Shown: positions 45,480 through 54,306 of the stretch, piece after piece | Layout: every line of letters starts with the position of its first letter | Position numbering within the stretch: the first letter of the stretch is position 1 | Source: Artemia franciscana | Lineage: Eukaryota > Arthropoda > Branchiopoda > Anostraca > Artemiidae | Reading direction: 5' to 3' | Assembly: GCF_032884065.1 (NCBI RefSeq) | Contig: NC_088867.1 | Location: forward strand, 27,136,232 to 27,200,231 | Length of the DNA stretch: 64,000 bases | Translations under genes and position numbers: made by a program | Notes under the pieces: generated by a model | The model's input: only the letters and a program-made list of their open reading frames with translations | Told to the model about the DNA's origin: nothing | Databases searched by the model: none

Positions 45480-47196
45480 TCCAGATAATTCTTTTGATTT
45501 TATTTAAAAGTTCGTTATAATGAAAGCTAAATTTTTTAAATTGTCAAGTTAATTTATTTGCAGAAAAACCTCTTGATATCAATTTTTGGCTTAAGATTTT
45601 ACAACTATTTTTAAAATCAATATAATTACTACAAATCCTTGCATAACGATGTAACTGTGAGAAAAACGCCGAATATGTGATATTTGAGTGTATATTACTT
45701 TCAGGGAATGGGAAACTAATCACTTCAAAATCAAAATCATCCGTTTTATTATACATTTTAAAACTTAATTTATTATTATCACAAATATTAATATTTAAAT
45801 CTAAGAAATGATCTTCATGACCAGCGCCATGACTAGGTTCAAGAGTAAGCTCTGATGGATATATATTTTTAGAAATATCAATGAAATCCTTACAATTTAA
45901 GAACAAAATATCATCTAAATATCTTTTATTATTTGACAAAACATGTTTTAAATTATTTGGGTTATTCTTATCCATTATATATTTATCTTCTAGTTGACTT
46001 AAAAACAAGTCAGCTATAAATGGGCTGGCATTCCCCCCCCCCCCCCCATGGGAATTCCCACGATTTGCTTGTACAAATCACCACCAAATCTTATATAAGT
46101 ATTGTATAAAACAAATTCTAATAACTCAAAAATCATATCCAAGCTGTAACATCTCAAGTTAACTGTAGTATTAAAGCAATTTGTCCATATAGCTTTTTTA
46201 TTATAAGTGTCTATTTTTAAGAACCTTTTACTAGATAAGAGGAAAGATTTCTTGATAACAGTTTTCAAATTATCTAACACTACATTAAGTGATAAATTAG
46301 TATACATTGTCGCAAAATCGAAAGACTCAATTCTTTTAGCTGAAACCATTGTTAAAGAATCTATTAACCTGCAGTGAATTATTAACACTCCAATATGGAT
46401 TAAAATTCGAAAATTTTTTAATATCAGAACAATAGGTTTTAAGTTTATTTACAATTTCCTTTAAAATTGAAGAGAGGCCAGTAGCAGCAATGCGGGTTGG
46501 ACATTTAGCTGCTCCAGCAATAAACCGTGGTTTAGGGGGATTCTTATGAAATTTTACAGTCCAATATAGGAAAGGGAACTTTTTATCATTGTCATTTATT
46601 TTAATATTAAAATTTTTAAAAAGTATTTCTTCAGTCTTTTCAATTAAATTCTCATCCTCTAAATTTACCTTTTCGTAAACATTTATTGTTCATAATTCCC
46701 TTTTTAAGATATCACAATACAGTTTCTGACAAATTATGGCAAAATTAATATTAGCTTTATCCACTGGCACAATTACAAATTCATTCTGTAGATTAGCAAT
46801 TGCTTGTTTAATCTTCGCATTATAGAATAATGATTTAGTGTTACTATTTTTTAAGTTAGAATATATTTTATTTCTTATTCTACTAATAATTAAATTCTTC
46901 CAACTTTGAAAACTCTCTTTATTTTTATTCTCTTTCTTACACCACTTACCAATAAATAAATCAAAATCATTTTCCAAGCCATCAAGAACACTCGATGGTT
47001 TCAGATGATGAGAAAGACGGAAATTAGCCCCTTTATTTATTATAATTTGAAGATCATTTTGCTTTATTATTGACAAGTCCCCTGTTATAACATGTTTGTA
47101 AGTAGGATTTACAACTGGGCCAAGTTGCTTACAATTACAAATCGGTTTCCAATTTATATCACTATCTAATCTTTTAAGTATTAAATTATACTCATA
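45480..47196 (-). pseudogene. PLE reverse transcriptase
   Basis: N-terminal PLE region at 46690-47196 (FVIVPVDKANINFAIICQK). Next come FPFLYWTVKFHKNPPKPRF and GLSSILKEIVNKLK near 46560-46450, then RT motifs FDFATMYTNLSLN (catalytic Asp, near 46310) and VGIPMG near 46055, followed by a 15-G run that shifts the frame, NASPFIADLFLSQLEDKY and KRYLDDILFL (catalytic Asp pair, near 45915). HEDHFLDLNI and a YNELLNKIKRIIWKYL end follow. PLE RTs are telomerase-like. The poly-G run (46033-46047) and a few stops break the frame, but most catalytic residues remain. Confidence 0.82.
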
Positions 47197-47213
47197 AAAC
47201 CCAAAACAATTAC

Positions 47214-47935
47214 CTCAGGCGATAATTTGCTGAGCTTCATTGATGGCTTCATCATTCCAATATTTTTAGAGCCTTTTGACAGTTTAATCCAATTATCATT
47301 TTTCACACTCTTTACACTAGATTTTTCATTCCCTACAATTTTCACAACTCTATTGCCATCAACAATTACTCTGGCGAATTTCTATATAGTGTTTTCTTCA
47401 ACCAAAATTGGACTTTATCCTTTGTCCTTTTGAAGTTTGTTTTTTGGTCTTTTTCTTAAGGCAGTTTATCAGGGATTTTTTTTTCATTTAAAATACGGAT
47501 TTGCTCACTAGCACTGTACAAAACAGGATTTTGAACTTCTTTAGGACTACATTCAACTGAAGGAGGCTAAGCGAGCACCTGTTCAAAATGAGGTTCATTG
47601 ACTGTTGTCAAAGTTTGTGACCAAGGTAAATAGCCGTCCGTTTTATTGACATTTACCTTCTGACATTTGGTAGGTTGCATTTTCACATTGTTTGGTATAA
47701 CCTGCACTGGTGAGCCAACACTACTTGGAATCACAACTGGAAGATATTTGTGTGAAATCTACTCATGTGTTTGCGCTGGGAGCGTTGAGTCTGAGATGGA
47801 TGAATGGTAGTTTGTGACATTGGACTTTGGTGTGAAGTCCCTACACTCAAAGTAACAGAGGCATGAGATGGTGGCGAAAACCCTGGAGACTGCATTGGGG
47901 CATATGAGCTCACTTGTTGCATTATCTGAAAGGTC
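47214..47935 (-). pseudogene. Ser/Pro/Gln-rich exon, broken (copy A)
   Basis: The block is bounded on the minus strand by an acceptor, cctttcag, and a donor, ctgag|gtaatt. The first ~65 codons are open and low in complexity but protein-like: IMQQVSSYAPMQSPGFSPPS, SVGTSHQSPMSQTTIHPSQ. After one frameshift it continues LPVVIPSSVGSPVQVIPNN, DGYLPWSQTLTTVNEPHFEQ and KDKVQFWLKKTLYRNS, and after another, VIVDGNRVVKIV and MKPSMKLSKLSPE. The composition suggests a transcriptional coactivator or adaptor, but I do not recognise it. The same stops and frameshifts occur in copy B, so it was already broken before the duplication. Confidence 0.5.
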
Positions 47936-47989
47936 AAGTTAAACAGTTCAAAACGAAAATAAAGAAAAAAAGGAAACCAAAAATTTCAA

Positions 47990-48175
47990 AAAAGAAAGCA
48001 AAACAAAATAATTAGCTTCATTCGACGTTGCACTTTGATCTAGAATGATCTTCCTGAAGAAGTTATCCCTAAAAGTTTTTTCTGTTTGCTCTTTCAAAAG
48101 AAGGTTCATTAGTCTACTAAAACCTTGACATAGGACTAGTGACAAATACCTAACAATACCTTGGACCGCAAACTA
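47990..48175 (-). pseudogene. Possible upstream exon of the same pseudogene (copy A)
   Basis: An acceptor-like tttttttag near 48177 is followed by an open stretch including GFSRLMNLLLKEQTEKTFRD and IILDQSATSNE, then gaagctaatt where copy B has a donor-like aagtaatt. The frame is also largely open in copy B with small changes. The exit phase does not match the 47935 exon cleanly, so it may be unrelated. Confidence 0.3.
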
Positions 48176-48589
48176 AAAAAAAATAATACTAAAAAAAAAT
48201 TATTTACTATACATACTAAAATCAAAAAGCACAGGAGATATTTAACACTATTAAAAGAGAAGCAGTATGAGCTGGGTATAGCGTATTTCAGACTAAAATC
48301 AGCCGTATTTATTCAACAATAAAAACTGAAGTTAAAAGCTTTCAAACAAAAAACAATTTCTCAATGCTTATTTTAAACACGTTTTAAGGCTAGATTAAGA
48401 GTTTGAGTCAATAAAACAGAAACAAACAATTTATAAGTTCTTAATTATGAGGCCAAAAAAGGACAGATATTATGACTATTAATATAAGTATTACAAAATA
48501 CTTTTTACTGAAAGTTGCTAAAAAGTCATGAAATTTCTTATGCAAAAATCAGCCGTGTTTATTCAAAATTCGAAAAAAATATCAATTCA

Positions 48590-49075
48590 ATATTCTTTCT
48601 TGCCATTTTGAACACAAATTACTAATTAATTGCCACAGGCAAGTTTCAGAATAGTTTCTCTTTAAACGTGTTGCTTAGTGAATGCAGTTTACACATATAA
48701 GTCTTGATGACTCATCCTCTTTGTCCCGTTTCTGGAAGGGATTATGTTGGAAAGAGGGGAGTTGGGGTTTCAATTTCCTAAATTTTGTGGGGAGGGGGGG
48801 GGGGGGTAATGACAACAACAAAAAAAGTCAACTTTCAAACAGTTTTCTAAATTGAAATGTAACTATATATTGAGCATTCCAAGGCTTTAAGTAGCGAAAA
48901 AAAAAAGAATATTTACAAAGATGTTAGATACACCCCTTCCCCTAGGATGGTAAATCTTTCTCCACTGTTCAATGTATAGGTCATCTCCCACCAGTCAGAT
49001 TTTTTACTCCCCTCCAAGATTTAAAATAAAATACCCTTTTTGGTATTTCGTTGAAAAAAAGAAAACAGAAAAATA
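48590..49075. other. No gene seen
   Basis: Unique sequence after the duplication block, AT-rich with a G-run near 48790-48805. Confidence 0.4.
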
Positions 49076-49345
49076 GACAAATTGCTCCCCTCCCAGATTT
49101 AATGAATATTGTCCCCTCAACCCAACATTTAAATTGGTTGAATTGCCGCCATTGGTTGTTCATACAAGGATGGTTGTTCATACAATGATGGTTAGTCATA
49201 CAAGGATGGTTGTTCATACAAGTATAGATGTTCCCAGATTTAATAAATTTTGTCACCTCAACCCAACATTTAAAATGATTGAATAGGTGCCATAGGCTGT
49301 CATACAAGGATGATTGTTCATACAAGGATGGTATTCATACCAGTG
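49076..49345. repeat. Minisatellite of ttcatacaaggatggt units within a duplication
   Basis: About eight imperfect 15-16-bp units in two clusters, each preceded by a copy of tcaacccaacatttaaa. The 114-codon minus-strand frame at 48981-49325 with repeated MNNHPC is a translation of this repeat. Confidence 0.85.
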
Positions 49346-49968
49346 TCGACCACATTTTTTAAAGCCACAAATAGGGTCATCATTATTTTCAAATGATAAT
49401 CAAAATTCTTGTAACCAGCCTACTTTCTGTTAGTGCTGAAGTGGTTAGCTTTTCAGAGATTTCTTGAACAGGATCTCGTTTGCAAATACCAGGATGTCGT
49501 TGCAATCAGGTTTTGAGTCCAGATAACGCAAAGCCAGTTAAATAAAAATTTTATTTAAACAATCTGAAGTTAAAAAATTATCGAAACGCTTGTAGTCTAA
49601 AAAAAAACTTAGCCGGCATAATCTTAATATTATCTTGATTGAATAAAAAATGAGACTTCCAACAATTTCCACTCAATGAATAGATAAAAAAAAAGAGTCC
49701 AATGTTAACAAAATCCGCAGTATAATAAACGAATCAAATTTTTAAATTAAATTAAAAGCTGGATAATAATATGCTACAGTTTGTTGTTTACCTCTTTTGC
49801 AAGTTCACCAAATTAAAATGTAACTAAGCATCGAGGTTTCCGAATCTTATAGTCACAAAAAAAAAACACAAAAAGGATAAGGACAGTTATTAACAATGAC
49901 GTCCTTTAACAATTATCTCCTATCTTATACAACTAAATTACATTCAACAGATTTAGAAATTAGCTTAC
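49346..49968. other. No gene seen; possible intron
   Basis: AT-rich sequence lying between two exon-like blocks on the minus strand (49969-50198 and 47214-47935). No other feature found. Confidence 0.35.
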
Positions 49969-50198
49969 TGGGTAGAGGCAGGGTGACTGATGACCAATTA
50001 TCAAAGGATTGGGTGGCGAGACATTAGGAAGCTGATTTATAATGTGAGGTGGAAGAGCACCAGATATGGGCTATGCATACACTAAGCATGTCTTAGACTG
50101 CACCATCCGCTGGATACTACTCCTTGATGGTATTCCTCTTAGCATCATCTGACAGAAGGACTGTACCATTGGTGTTTGATTTTGACCATTTCAGCAAC
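49969..50198 (-). pseudogene. Exon-like block, Pro/Gln/Ser-rich, probably same gene as 47214-47935
   Basis: The block ends in a strong donor, CCA|gtaagc, in phase 0, and the 47935 exon begins in phase 0. The frame includes MVQSFCQMMLRGIPSRSSIQ, one TAG, then PISGALPPHIINQLPNVSPP and LIIGHQSPCLYP. Either the TAG is a lesion, or the tatgcatag before PISG is the acceptor and the exon is only 49969-50070. The style matches the next block, so both probably belong to one gene. An additional TGA sits near the outer acceptor at 50199-50200. Confidence 0.42.
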
Positions 50199-50456
50199 CT
50201 ATAAATATCACTCATAATGGAAACTCATTTTCAAATAAATATCTGCAATTTATTATTTATTTATGAAAAACTCGTTGTAACAAAAAAGACAGAGATATGT
50301 ATTTGTCAAACCATTCATTTACAGAAGACAAAAACAAAAGCAAGAATAATAAAATATTACCGTTGTTTTGAGAGGGCCTTTTTTAATTTAGTGTTTCCCT
50401 TGTTTCAATATGTCCTTAGCAATTTCATTGGTATATTCTCTTTACTGTTTATTTAC

Positions 50457-50599
50457 TTTGGTGCAATGAGGACGGTCGAGCAAAGGTCTCCACGGGAATG
50501 TCTGCACATTCATCCTTCCTTTCTTCACTGGCTGTAATTATCCTCGTTATTCTTCGAAAGAAACTTTCTTTCAATTTTGTCAAGAATAGCTGGACTGGT
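50457..50599 (-). CDS. Possible exon on the minus strand
   Basis: Open stretch reading PVQLFLTKLKESFFRRITRI, then SEERKDECADIPVETFARPS, ending at a donor, caaa|gtaaat, and preceded by ctctaag. It is more GC-rich than its surroundings. The acceptor lacks a pyrimidine tract and the exit phase (1) does not match the next block, so assignment to the same gene is uncertain. Confidence 0.27.
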
Positions 50600-50677
50600 C
50601 TTAGAGATTATTTATCATTGTAATACTAACGTCAATAACGTAGAGCAATCATAGTAGAGTGGATGCCACACAGAACT

Positions 50678-50765
50678 TGCGGTCCTATGTCCTTTGGAAT
50701 GACATATTAGCTTGATATATGACATATTACTTGCGGTCCTATGTCCTTTGGAATGACAGTCAATT
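50678..50765. repeat. Direct 29-bp repeat, 53-bp period
   Basis: cttgcggtcctatgtccttt and its continuation occurs at 50678 and again at 50731, a small recent tandem duplication. Confidence 0.9.
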
Positions 50766-50919
50766 AGCTTTACACAAGCGACTCTACTGTTACTTTTTTT
50801 TAGATATCATACAAATAAGAAAACCTTCCGATGTCATTTTTTTTCTTTTTTTGCAAAGAGGTATGACTAAAATCAATTATGAAACTGGACACAAATATAC
50901 AGACAAACAATTAAATATG

Positions 50920-51640
50920 TGATTAAGGGAATATATTTGCTGACAACTTGAATTTAGTCACATTCCTAGATTTAAGTAGCAGCAGGCCAGAATGGGTGGC
51001 AACAGGAATGGTAAGTGGTGAACATCAACACAAAACGTAAGTCTTAAGTTATAATCAAATAATTTAACAATTAATTTTGTAACTATATCAGGCCACACCG
51101 ATTGCCAAAAGGAGGTGGTAGGTGATAAAAATTGAGTCCACCAAATCTGAGTCTTGGAGATAATTAATTCATTTTGTGGCAAAGAGGTTAGATTTGCTGA
51201 CAACTTGACTTCAATTTTATTATAATTTTAGTTTGATGCAGAATCATGTCACGTGGGTGGCCATTAGAGGTGGTAAGTTGTAAACATCAGCACCTTCACA
51301 TGTAAGTCTTAGAGATAATTAATTAACTTAACAAATAACTTTGTGACTATGGGAATAAACTTGTTGGCAACCTGGCTTCAATGTAACTATGGTTCTAGTT
51401 AAATGCCTCATCAGGCCACACCGGTTGGCCATGAGAAGTGGTAAAAATACAAACCACCAAATCTAAGTCTTGAAGATAATTAAATACATAACGGAATTCA
51501 TGAGAAAGGAATAGATTTGCAGACAACTTGATTTCAATTTAACTTTGGTTCTAGTTTGATGCAGCATCAGGCCACTATGGGTAGCCGTAGAATGTGGCAG
51601 TTGGGAGGTATCAAAACATTTAAATGGAAGTCTCGGATGT
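50920..51640. repeat. Diverged satellite-like tandem repeat, ~165-bp period
   Basis: At least four units marked by ttgctgacaacttg (near 50938, 51191, 51365, 51516), a catcaggccac block, a gaggtggtaagt block and aagtcttrgagataattaa. Units are old and diverged. The 81-codon minus frame at 50958-51203 is inside it. Confidence 0.75.
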
Positions 51641-52028
51641 AAACATTAACATTGACACCTGAGTCACAGCTTTCATTTAGAGATGTATAAACTTCTTAGA
51701 CCAAACTTCCTAACCATTTATACTCAAAACAAAATGAAAATATATTAATGGGTAAAACCTCTAACTAAGAAGGAGAATATCAGTCTTAATTAAAAAGTTT
51801 ACCTGCTAATATTTGTTTTTCATTTCACTTTAATTAGTTTTTAGAAATAAATACTTCGCTGTAATGTTAATAGTTAAAAATGCAATTTACTGATTTTATT
51901 CAAAATTTTCAATTATCTGCTACTCATAAAAAGGATACCCACACATGCCCTATATCAAATGGAAATAACGGGATTTCCCTGATAAAAAATGCCCGGCATT
52001 AAAAGTTATGCCCCGTAGCGTTCTTTAA
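51641..52028. other. No gene seen
   Basis: AT-rich sequence between the satellite block and the poly(T) tract. Confidence 0.4.
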
Positions 52029-52488
52029 TTTTTTTTTTTTTTTTTTTTTTTTTAGACTAAGACTAACATGTAATAAGCAAAGATTGCACATAAAAATGGG
52101 AAATATGAAGAATGAGACATGAGAATGGAGGATAAAAAGAGTGAGAAATATGAAATGAGACATGAGAGTGAACAGTTAAAATACAAAGAATAAGCACAGA
52201 AGAATTAAAAATGTATAATAACCTTGTTTAGGACCAGCAAAACAGTTGAAAAACTTTTCAAAAGCACGGGTCTTCAAGGTTCATGCACAGCTCCCTCAGT
52301 CCCATCATTTAGTTGAATAGCATCGGAAGAGCTCAAAGCCAGAGTCTGAATCAGCTCTTGATTCATCTGTTCATCTCCAGAGCTTGACAATTGTTTCTGA
52401 GATCCTTTCCCAATCCGTTGATTAAAGAGAATGGTCTTCTCTCTGGGATGAGCTGTAAAAGCTGTTGTAAGTGGAAGTTGAGGCAGTA
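52029..52488 (-). pseudogene. Poly(A)-tailed terminal exon or retrocopy fragment
   Basis: On the minus strand, after an acceptor-like ttttcccag at 52489-52490, 70 codons are open to a TGA at 52276-52274: LPQLPLTTAFTAHPREKTIL, SSSGDEQMNQELIQTLALSS, DAIQLNDGTEGAVHEP. A ~220-bp AT-rich trailer ends in 25 A's (seen as T's at 52029-52053). An ORF, trailer and poly(A) tract without an intron is what a truncated processed copy of an mRNA looks like. No AATAAA sits just before the tract. The protein is unrecognised. Confidence 0.4.
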
Positions 52489-52780
52489 CTGGGAAAATTA
52501 AAAGATTAATTACTAGAACCTAAATTTGCTTTTAAGATACTGACAGCTCAAGAAGCTGAAGTTGCAAGGACCTTAAAAGTTAAGTTGGAAGTTTAGGCAG
52601 CACTGACAGCACTAAAAGATCAATTACTAGAAACTAAATTTACCAATAAGATAGAAAAAGTCACAGAAGTTGAACTTGAGGAACTAATTGAACAAGAGCT
52701 AAGAGCTCAGATGGCACTTGTGACGAGGCCGGAAGAGCCAAGAGCTCATATGGTAAGAGCTCTAGCAAATTTCTAAAAAT
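52480..52780 (+). pseudogene. Coiled-coil-like coding remnant with duplicated segment
   Basis: The plus strand reads EVEAVLGKLKD, LLEPKFAFKILTAQEAEVAR, then AALTALKDQLLETKFTNKIE, KVTEVELEELIEQELRAQMA with two stops. LKD.LLE.KF..KI occurs twice, showing a ~125-nt internal duplication. The end runs into repeat family X, whose copies elsewhere begin with the same ELRAHMALVTR-like reading. Unknown family. Confidence 0.4.
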
Positions 52781-53220
52781 CGATAGATTGATTTAAAAAA
52801 AAAAATCAGAGGCTTGATGCCGGTCGGGATTTAAAATATGAGCTCTGAGTCACGAGGTCCTTCTAAATATGAAAATTCATTAAGATCTGATCACCCACTC
52901 GTAAATTAAAAATACCTAATTTTTTCTCTCCCTTCAGCCCCCCAGAGGGTTGAATCGGGGAAAACGAAGTTATCAAGTCAATTTGTGCAGCTCCCTGACA
53001 CATCTACCAATTTGCATCGTCCTCGCACGTCCAGAAGCACCAAACTCGCCAAAGTACTGAACACCACCCACTAACTCCACCAAAATAAGAGCGGATCCAT
53101 TTCGGTTACGTCAATCACGTATCTAAGACAATTGCTTATCCTATCCACCAAGTTTCATCCCGATCTCTCCACTCTAAACATTTTCCAAGATTTCTGGTTT
53201 CCCCCTCTAACTCCCATAAA
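52693..53220 (+). repeat. Repeat family X copy
   Basis: Contains agagctcagatggcacttgt, a gatcacccactcgtaa block, ctgacacatctaccaattt and ccaccaagtttcatcccgat, shared in order with 59990-60815. Joins directly to an inverted fragment of the duplication at 53221. Confidence 0.75.
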
Positions 53221-53365
53221 AGGCCCAGTAACAGCGCTATTTTAGTTATGGTTGTAATTAAAATCTTGTTTTCCAAAATCTTACAGTCGTAAAAAACCTA
53301 GTATGCATTTTACGTTTGAAGCAATGCATAGCAAATAGTATGATGCAAATCATTAGAAATACATT
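53221..53365 (-). repeat. Inverted fragment of the segmental duplication
   Basis: Reverse complement of about 36560-36707 in copy A, including the ~70 bp that copy B lacks (ctattcgctatgcattgctt and neighbours). It therefore preserves the longer ancestral version. Confidence 0.85.
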
Positions 53366-53977
53366 CAGCCTGAACTATTTATTCTGGCTGCATACCAACA
53401 AGTTGGTTTTAATCATATGTTTGTTTACATCCTGTGACACATGTGATCTTCTCTCAGCCAAAGATAGAAACACGTTTTCATCGTAATCACGTGTTTTTGT
53501 TTGTCAATGAGTTTATTATTTCCATGTATTCAAATTTATTTTGCATACAAAACACTTTATTTGTCTTGTACTTTAAAGAGGGGTTTATTCCGGATTTTTT
53601 TTTTTATTATAATTATTTTTATGGTAATTTTTAAAAAAATAAAACACAACATTTGAAAAGATTATTTAATTTAAATGACTTAAAAATAATACAATTTATT
53701 TTATGTAGATAGGGTAAATGAACTAGGACACAATGGTCCTATAATGTAGGGAGAGGGCTCATTGTCAAAATTCTGAGATGGCCATTTTGTTAGCATAGTT
53801 GAAAAGTTCAATAACTATGTCTTTGGGTATAACTTCAATCCCCAACAGCCGGGAAAAGGGTATAAGCTTTAAAATGTGCCTATAGTTTACGCATAGCAGT
53901 TGTTATGGGAGGTAAAAGTTTGTTTATTACTAGTTTGTAGCAGATGATACATCCATTAAAACATGAGAAACCATTTT
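53366..53977. other. No gene seen
   Basis: AT-rich sequence. The 66-codon plus frame at 53434-53634 is Phe/Tyr-rich with no recognisable domain. Confidence 0.4.
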
Positions 53978-54306
53978 TATGGCACTTGGTATCTACCAAG
54001 TGACATGTAGCGATCACAAATCCTGTCGGTCTGTCTGTCTTTCTGTCCCGGTTATTCTAGTTTAGTACTTCCAGGTAATCTAGGACGATGAAATTTGGCA
54101 GGCGTATTAGGAACTAGGCCAGATTTAAATCATAAATTGTCGTTTCCCCGATTCCGCCTTCTGGAGGGGGGTGAGTGGGGGGACGGATAAATCGGAAAAA
54201 TTAGAAAAAATGACGTATTCTTAACTTACGAACAGGTGACCGGATCTTAATGAAATTTGATATTTAGATGGAAATCATGTCTCAGAGCTCTTATTTTAAA
54301 TCCCGA
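53978..54306 (-). repeat. Repeat family X copy with terminal hairpin
   Basis: Starts with atggcacttgg and a hairpin, cacttggta-tc-taccaagtg (53983-54002), followed by ctgtctgtctttctg. Ends at aaatcccgacc, where duplication copy B begins. The same end, reversed, closes the family-X insertion at 60815. Confidence 0.75.

Larger units (their letters stand above)
44750..47196 (-). mobile_element. Penelope-like element with broken reverse transcriptase
   Basis: Minus-strand PLE from about 47196 (5') to 44750 (3'), with the PLE RT in four pieces, a C-terminal linker and a ~0.7-kb 3' region. No GIY-YIG domain is recognisable. The 5' side lies only ~15-20 bp from the splice-donor-like end of the Ser/Pro/Gln-rich pseudoexon in duplication copy A. 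Copy B has no PLE there, so it probably inserted after the duplication. Confidence 0.8.
47188..48585. repeat. Segmental duplication, copy A, right block
   Basis: Aligns with 58968-61225 in copy B, apart from an ~830-bp repeat-family-X insertion in B. Starts at actcataaaaccc and fades after gttattcraaattcgaaaaaa. Confidence 0.85.

Noticed and set aside
48981-49325. 114-codon frame with repeated MNNHPC
   Set aside because: Direct translation of a 15-16-bp minisatellite.
50920-51640. CRISPR-like array
   Set aside because: The repeated and spacer-like parts are equally related between units, as in a diverged satellite, and the genome is eukaryotic.
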